Shown here one piece after another: positions 14,663 to 16,711 of a stretch of 16,711 nucleotides of DNA. Made by a program: the position numbers and the translations under genes. Each line of letters starts with the position of its first letter. Position 1 is the stretch's first letter. The notes beneath the pieces are model-generated. The model was given only the letters and a program-made list of their open reading frames with translations, made no database searches and was not told the origin of the DNA. This DNA is from Candidatus Planktophila sp. (GTDB taxonomy: Bacteria; Actinomycetota; Actinomycetes; Nanopelagicales; Nanopelagicaceae): contig JAHECV010000081.1 of NCBI GenBank assembly GCA_024641555.1, forward strand, positions 1-16,711, read 5' to 3'.

Positions 14663-15499
14663 CTAAATAATTTTTCGAATTGCATCAGGAATAAAATCAA
14701 TAATTGATGAGGCAGATATAGGGGCATCCTTAGATGCAGAAAGTGCAGCGCTGTTATGAATAAATGCTCCAGTGGCGGCTACGCGCGCCAAATTCTTTTC
14801 ATCATTTAATATTTCAATGTAATTTGTGGCAACCAGCGCGCCAATGATTCCTGCAAGGACATCGCCACTTCCCGCAGTTGCAAGCCAAGGGGTTGCTTTA
14901 GGAAGTTCAATCAACAAATCATCTGCCGCAACATAAGTGGTTGAGCCTTTGAGGAGCACCGTTACTCCTAATTTTTGAGCGGAAAGCACCGACCATTTCT
15001 TGGGATCTGCCTCAATGGCTTCGGAAGAAACTGCGATCCCGCGCTTCATGAGTAATTTCGCTAGTTCCCCTGCGTGCGGTGCAATCAAAGTTGGTTGCGA
15101 GAGTTTTCCTGCCCAATTGAGCGCACCTGCATCAAGCACAGTTGGAACGTTTTGTGCCTTCATTAAGGTAAACCAGCGATGGCGAAGCCAAGTTGTGTAA
15201 TCACTAAATTTTTTATCGCTTACCCCAGAGCCTGCCAGCCACGCATCAACTCTGCCTGGCTGAACCAACGCTTCTGGCGTTTGATGTAGCACTAGATGGG
15301 CAAGCCCGGAAGAGCTATGAAAACGAAGAACTCCTAGCCCAGTTTGGAGCGCTGCCTTAGATGTCAGGACAGCAGCGCCAGGATATTGTGCAGAACCAGT
15401 TATGAGACCGAGAGTTCCACGCGAATATTTATGGTCTATCTCGCTTGGAATCACAATGTGTTTCTTGGATTCTTTAGCGGTCCATTTCTGCATTTTCAT
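14663..15499 (-). CDS. nnrD: ADP/ATP-dependent NAD(P)H-hydrate dehydratase
   Basis: A ribokinase-like metabolite-repair enzyme (YjeF C-terminal family) that dehydrates damaged NADHX/NADPHX back to NAD(P)H using ADP or ATP. Motifs, numbered from the chosen start: YSRGTLGLITGSAQYPGAA (25-43), LDAGALNWAG (122-131), IAPHAGELAKL (139-149), VLLKGSTT and TAGSGDVLAG (208-217) with the catalytic Asp in GSGD. It lacks the N-terminal YjeF_N epimerase half found in bifunctional versions. The start at 15499 (278 residues) is chosen over the ATG at 15508 because the minus-strand TAGGAT is 7 nt before it and overlaps the 15508 codon; AGGA would also be well placed as a ribosome binding site only for 15499. 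Confidence 0.9.
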   Translation of the reverse strand: MKMQKWTAKESKKHIVIPSEIDHKYSRGTLGLITGSAQYPGAAVLTSKAALQTGLGVLRFHSSSGLAHLVLHQTPEALVQPGRVDAWLAGSGVSDKKFSDYTTWLRHRWFTLMKAQNVPTVLDAGALNWAGKLSQPTLIAPHAGELAKLLMKRGIAVSSEAIEADPKKWSVLSAQKLGVTVLLKGSTTYVAADDLLIELPKATPWLATAGSGDVLAGIIGALVATNYIEILNDEKNLARVAATGAFIHNSAALSASKDAPISASSIIDFIPDAIRKII

Positions 15500-15506
15500 A
15501 TGGCTC

Positions 15507-15512
15507 ATCCTA
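15507..15512 (-). promoter_or_regulatory. -10 box of nnrD (probable leaderless start)
   Basis: On the minus strand TAGGAT is followed by 7 nt and the ATG at 15499. It overlaps the alternative ATG at 15508, which would then not be transcribed. The divergent Gfo/Idh promoter begins 8 bp away. Confidence 0.5.
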
Positions 15513-15519
15513 CGCCTGA

Positions 15520-15548
15520 TTGGCTAAACCTATTTTTGCAAGTATTGT
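15520..15548 (+). promoter_or_regulatory. Promoter of the Gfo/Idh oxidoreductase gene (leaderless)
   Basis: TTGGCT (15520-15525) and TATTGT (15543-15548) are separated by exactly 17 nt, and TATTGT is 7 nt before the ATG at 15556. This is the best-formed promoter in the window. It also shows that the TTG at 15520, a possible start codon in the same frame, is more likely the -35 element. Confidence 0.7.
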
Positions 15549-15555
15549 CCCCGTT

Positions 15556-16521
15556 ATGGAAAAAGTACGCTGGGGATTTATCGGTGCGGGTTACATCGCA
15601 AAGCTAGCGCTCTATCCAGCGCTTCTAAATTCAAACGATGGTGAGATTTACGCGGTTGGGTCAAAAGATCGTGAACGAGGGCTAGCGCTTTCTCCTTCAG
15701 GCCTGGTCTATACCGATTATGACGAGTTACTTGCAGATCCAAGAGTTGAGGCAATTTATATTTCTCTGCCCAACTCACTTCACATTGAATGGTCGATCAA
15801 AGCGATGCGCGCCGGCAAGCATGTTCTTTGCGAAAAGCCTGCCGCCATGAATGTTACGCAGCTAAATGAAGCGATTGCAGTAGCCAATGAAACCGGGCTC
15901 ATCTTTATGGAGGCGAGCTGGAATCGTTGGCATCCCCGCACTTTGCGTCTAAAGGAAATTGTTGATTCAGGAATGATCGGTGAAGTAAAAACAATTCGCT
16001 CCGCATTTACCTACGACGGACTAGACCCAGCAAATATTCGCGCGATTCACGAACTCGGCGGTGGCGGACTTTATGACCTTGGACCTTATTCTGTAGCGGC
16101 GCCAATCTGGCTGATGGATTTCGCGCCAGTCACAAACATTAAGACCGATGTTAAATGGCATCCAGGAGGATGCGATGAAACTGTTACTACATCATTTGAT
16201 ATAGGTGGCGCGCATGCGCAAGCGCTTACATCCATGAACACGCCAAACACTTTGTACTTCGATGTTGTCGGAACAAAGGGAAGAGTCTCACTTACCGGAA
16301 ATGACGCTTTCAATTCTCACAATAAGCCAAGCACACTTGAAATTGAGGTAGATGGCAAAGTCACAGTTGAAAACTTTGCAGCCTGCGATCCATATCAATT
16401 AATGGCTGATGCGATGTCACGTCGCATTCGCGGGGGAGAGGGCTGGCTGATGCCGCACTCTGATTCGATTGCATTTGCCCAAGTATTTGACCGAGCCTTT
16501 GAAGTTATGGGTCGCCCTTGA
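15556..16521 (+). CDS. Gfo/Idh/MocA-family NAD(P)-dependent oxidoreductase
   Basis: A 321-residue sugar-type dehydrogenase or dehydratase. The N-terminal Rossmann fold carries WGFIGAGYIAK (6-16), and the family motif LCEKPAAM (91-98) holds the conserved EKP lysine. The C-terminal alpha/beta substrate domain includes MEASWNRWHPRTLRLKEIV and GGGGLYDLGPYSV, with the Asp/Tyr region typical of the family. It resembles the trans-1,2-dihydrobenzene-1,2-diol / D-xylose dehydrogenase branch (WGFIGAGYIA, EASWNRWHPR), but the substrate cannot be read from sequence. The start at 15556 rather than the in-frame TTG at 15520 is set by the promoter and by the family's usual 3-5 residues before the Rossmann glycines. 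The neighbouring sugar-acid kinase suggests carbohydrate oxidation. Confidence 0.9.
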   Translation: MEKVRWGFIGAGYIAKLALYPALLNSNDGEIYAVGSKDRERGLALSPSGLVYTDYDELLADPRVEAIYISLPNSLHIEWSIKAMRAGKHVLCEKPAAMNVTQLNEAIAVANETGLIFMEASWNRWHPRTLRLKEIVDSGMIGEVKTIRSAFTYDGLDPANIRAIHELGGGGLYDLGPYSVAAPIWLMDFAPVTNIKTDVKWHPGGCDETVTTSFDIGGAHAQALTSMNTPNTLYFDVVGTKGRVSLTGNDAFNSHNKPSTLEIEVDGKVTVENFAACDPYQLMADAMSRRIRGGEGWLMPHSDSIAFAQVFDRAFEVMGRP

Positions 16522-16563
16522 CTGCATATGGCTCTAGCCATTATTGAGCAAATGAACTAAAAT
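16518..16563 (+). promoter_or_regulatory. Candidate promoter with embedded operator-like dyad upstream of dgoK
   Basis: TTGACT (16518-16523) is followed after 18 nt by TATTGA (16542-16547). The perfect dyad ATGGCT-CT-AGCCAT (16528-16541) occupies the spacer, a classical repressor position. A second possible -10, TAAAAT (16558-16563), is 9 nt before the ATG. The dyad could instead form a weak hairpin ending the upstream gene, but there is no T-tract. Confidence 0.4.
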
Positions 16564-16572
16564 CTGACAATA

Positions 16573-16711
16573 ATGAAGTTTGTCGCGATAGATTGGGGAA
16601 CTTCATCTTTTCGCGCTTGGTTGATTGAACATGATCAAGTTTGTGACTTCATCGAAACAGATAAAGGCGTCAAGAACTTTTCTGCAGGAGCACACACCCA
16701 ATATTTGAAGG
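16573..16711 (+). CDS. dgoK: Probable 2-dehydro-3-deoxygalactonokinase, N-terminal part (partial)
   Basis: The frame from ATG 16573 stays open to the window edge (46 codons). The N-terminus MKFVAIDWGTSSFRAWLI has the phosphate-binding DWGTS motif of ASKHA kinases in the form typical of DgoK (IDWGT...RAWL), followed by a TDKGV segment like the conserved DKG of that family. DgoK phosphorylates 2-dehydro-3-deoxy-D-galactonate in the De Ley-Doudoroff route of galactose/galactonate breakdown. With only the first 46 residues visible, another ASKHA sugar kinase cannot be excluded. It is 51 bp after the Gfo/Idh gene with its own candidate promoter. Confidence 0.68.
   Translation, partial: MKFVAIDWGTSSFRAWLIEHDQVCDFIETDKGVKNFSAGAHTQYLK

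Noticed and set aside
15520..15555. TTG at 15520 as the start of the Gfo/Idh gene
   Set aside because: TTGGCT there is a well-placed -35 box, 17 nt from TATTGT. The 12 extra residues are not expected before the Rossmann fold, and ATG 15556 fits the family.
1..16711. Mobile element, CRISPR array or defence island
   Set aside because: No transposase, integrase, direct-repeat array or known defence domain was seen; gene content and style are uniform across the window.

Overview
The window looks like chromosomal DNA from a small, streamlined actinobacterium with lower GC than most of its phylum (below 50% by eye). The best guess is the freshwater acI / Nanopelagicales lineage. Supporting signs are the actinobacterial order dusB - (DUF218 gene) - dgt - dnaG - tRNA-Asn, an actinobacterial-style DusB C-terminus, very tight packing (4-bp ATGA overlaps, convergent genes sharing their stop bases), and many starts preceded directly by a TANNNT -10 box with no ribosome binding site. 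The lineage is an inference; no rRNA is present.

Layout. 1-4033 (+): end of dusB, a DUF218/YdcF-like membrane protein, dgt and dnaG, a nucleic-acid and nucleotide housekeeping run. 4089-4161 (+): tRNA-Asn(GTT). 4242-6547 (+): a DoxX/DoxD-Rieske fusion with an internal twin-arginine motif, an HtrA/DegP-type secreted protease, and a lone ACT-domain protein. 6544-10279 (-): glpK-galT-galK, apparently one operon combining glycerol kinase with two Leloir galactose enzymes. 10331-11992 (+): glpD, divergent from glpK across 51 bp. 11989-13886 (-): a GH25 muramidase-like exoenzyme overlapping a 90-residue gene that resembles the C-terminal domain of DnaX (tau). 13924-14598 (-): an orphan LuxR-type response regulator. 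14663-15499 (-): NAD(P)HX dehydratase (nnrD). 15556-16521 (+): a Gfo/Idh/MocA oxidoreductase. 16573-end (+): start of a probable 2-dehydro-3-deoxygalactonokinase (dgoK).

The central block (glpD, glpK, galT, galK) would take free glycerol and free galactose into central metabolism together. This is what a cell would need after cleaving galactosylglycerol, the headgroup of algal and cyanobacterial galactolipids; that link is an inference from gene order. The dgoK start at the right edge hints at a second, oxidative galactose or galactonate route nearby.

The strongest whole-window signal is promoter layout: eight starts have TANNNT exactly 6 or 7 nt before the ATG, implying widespread leaderless mRNAs, and this corrects the starts of nnrD and the Gfo/Idh gene. 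I found no mobile elements, CRISPR arrays, phage genes or recognisable defence systems. No stretch longer than about 210 bp lacks a protein gene, and the longest such stretch holds the tRNA.
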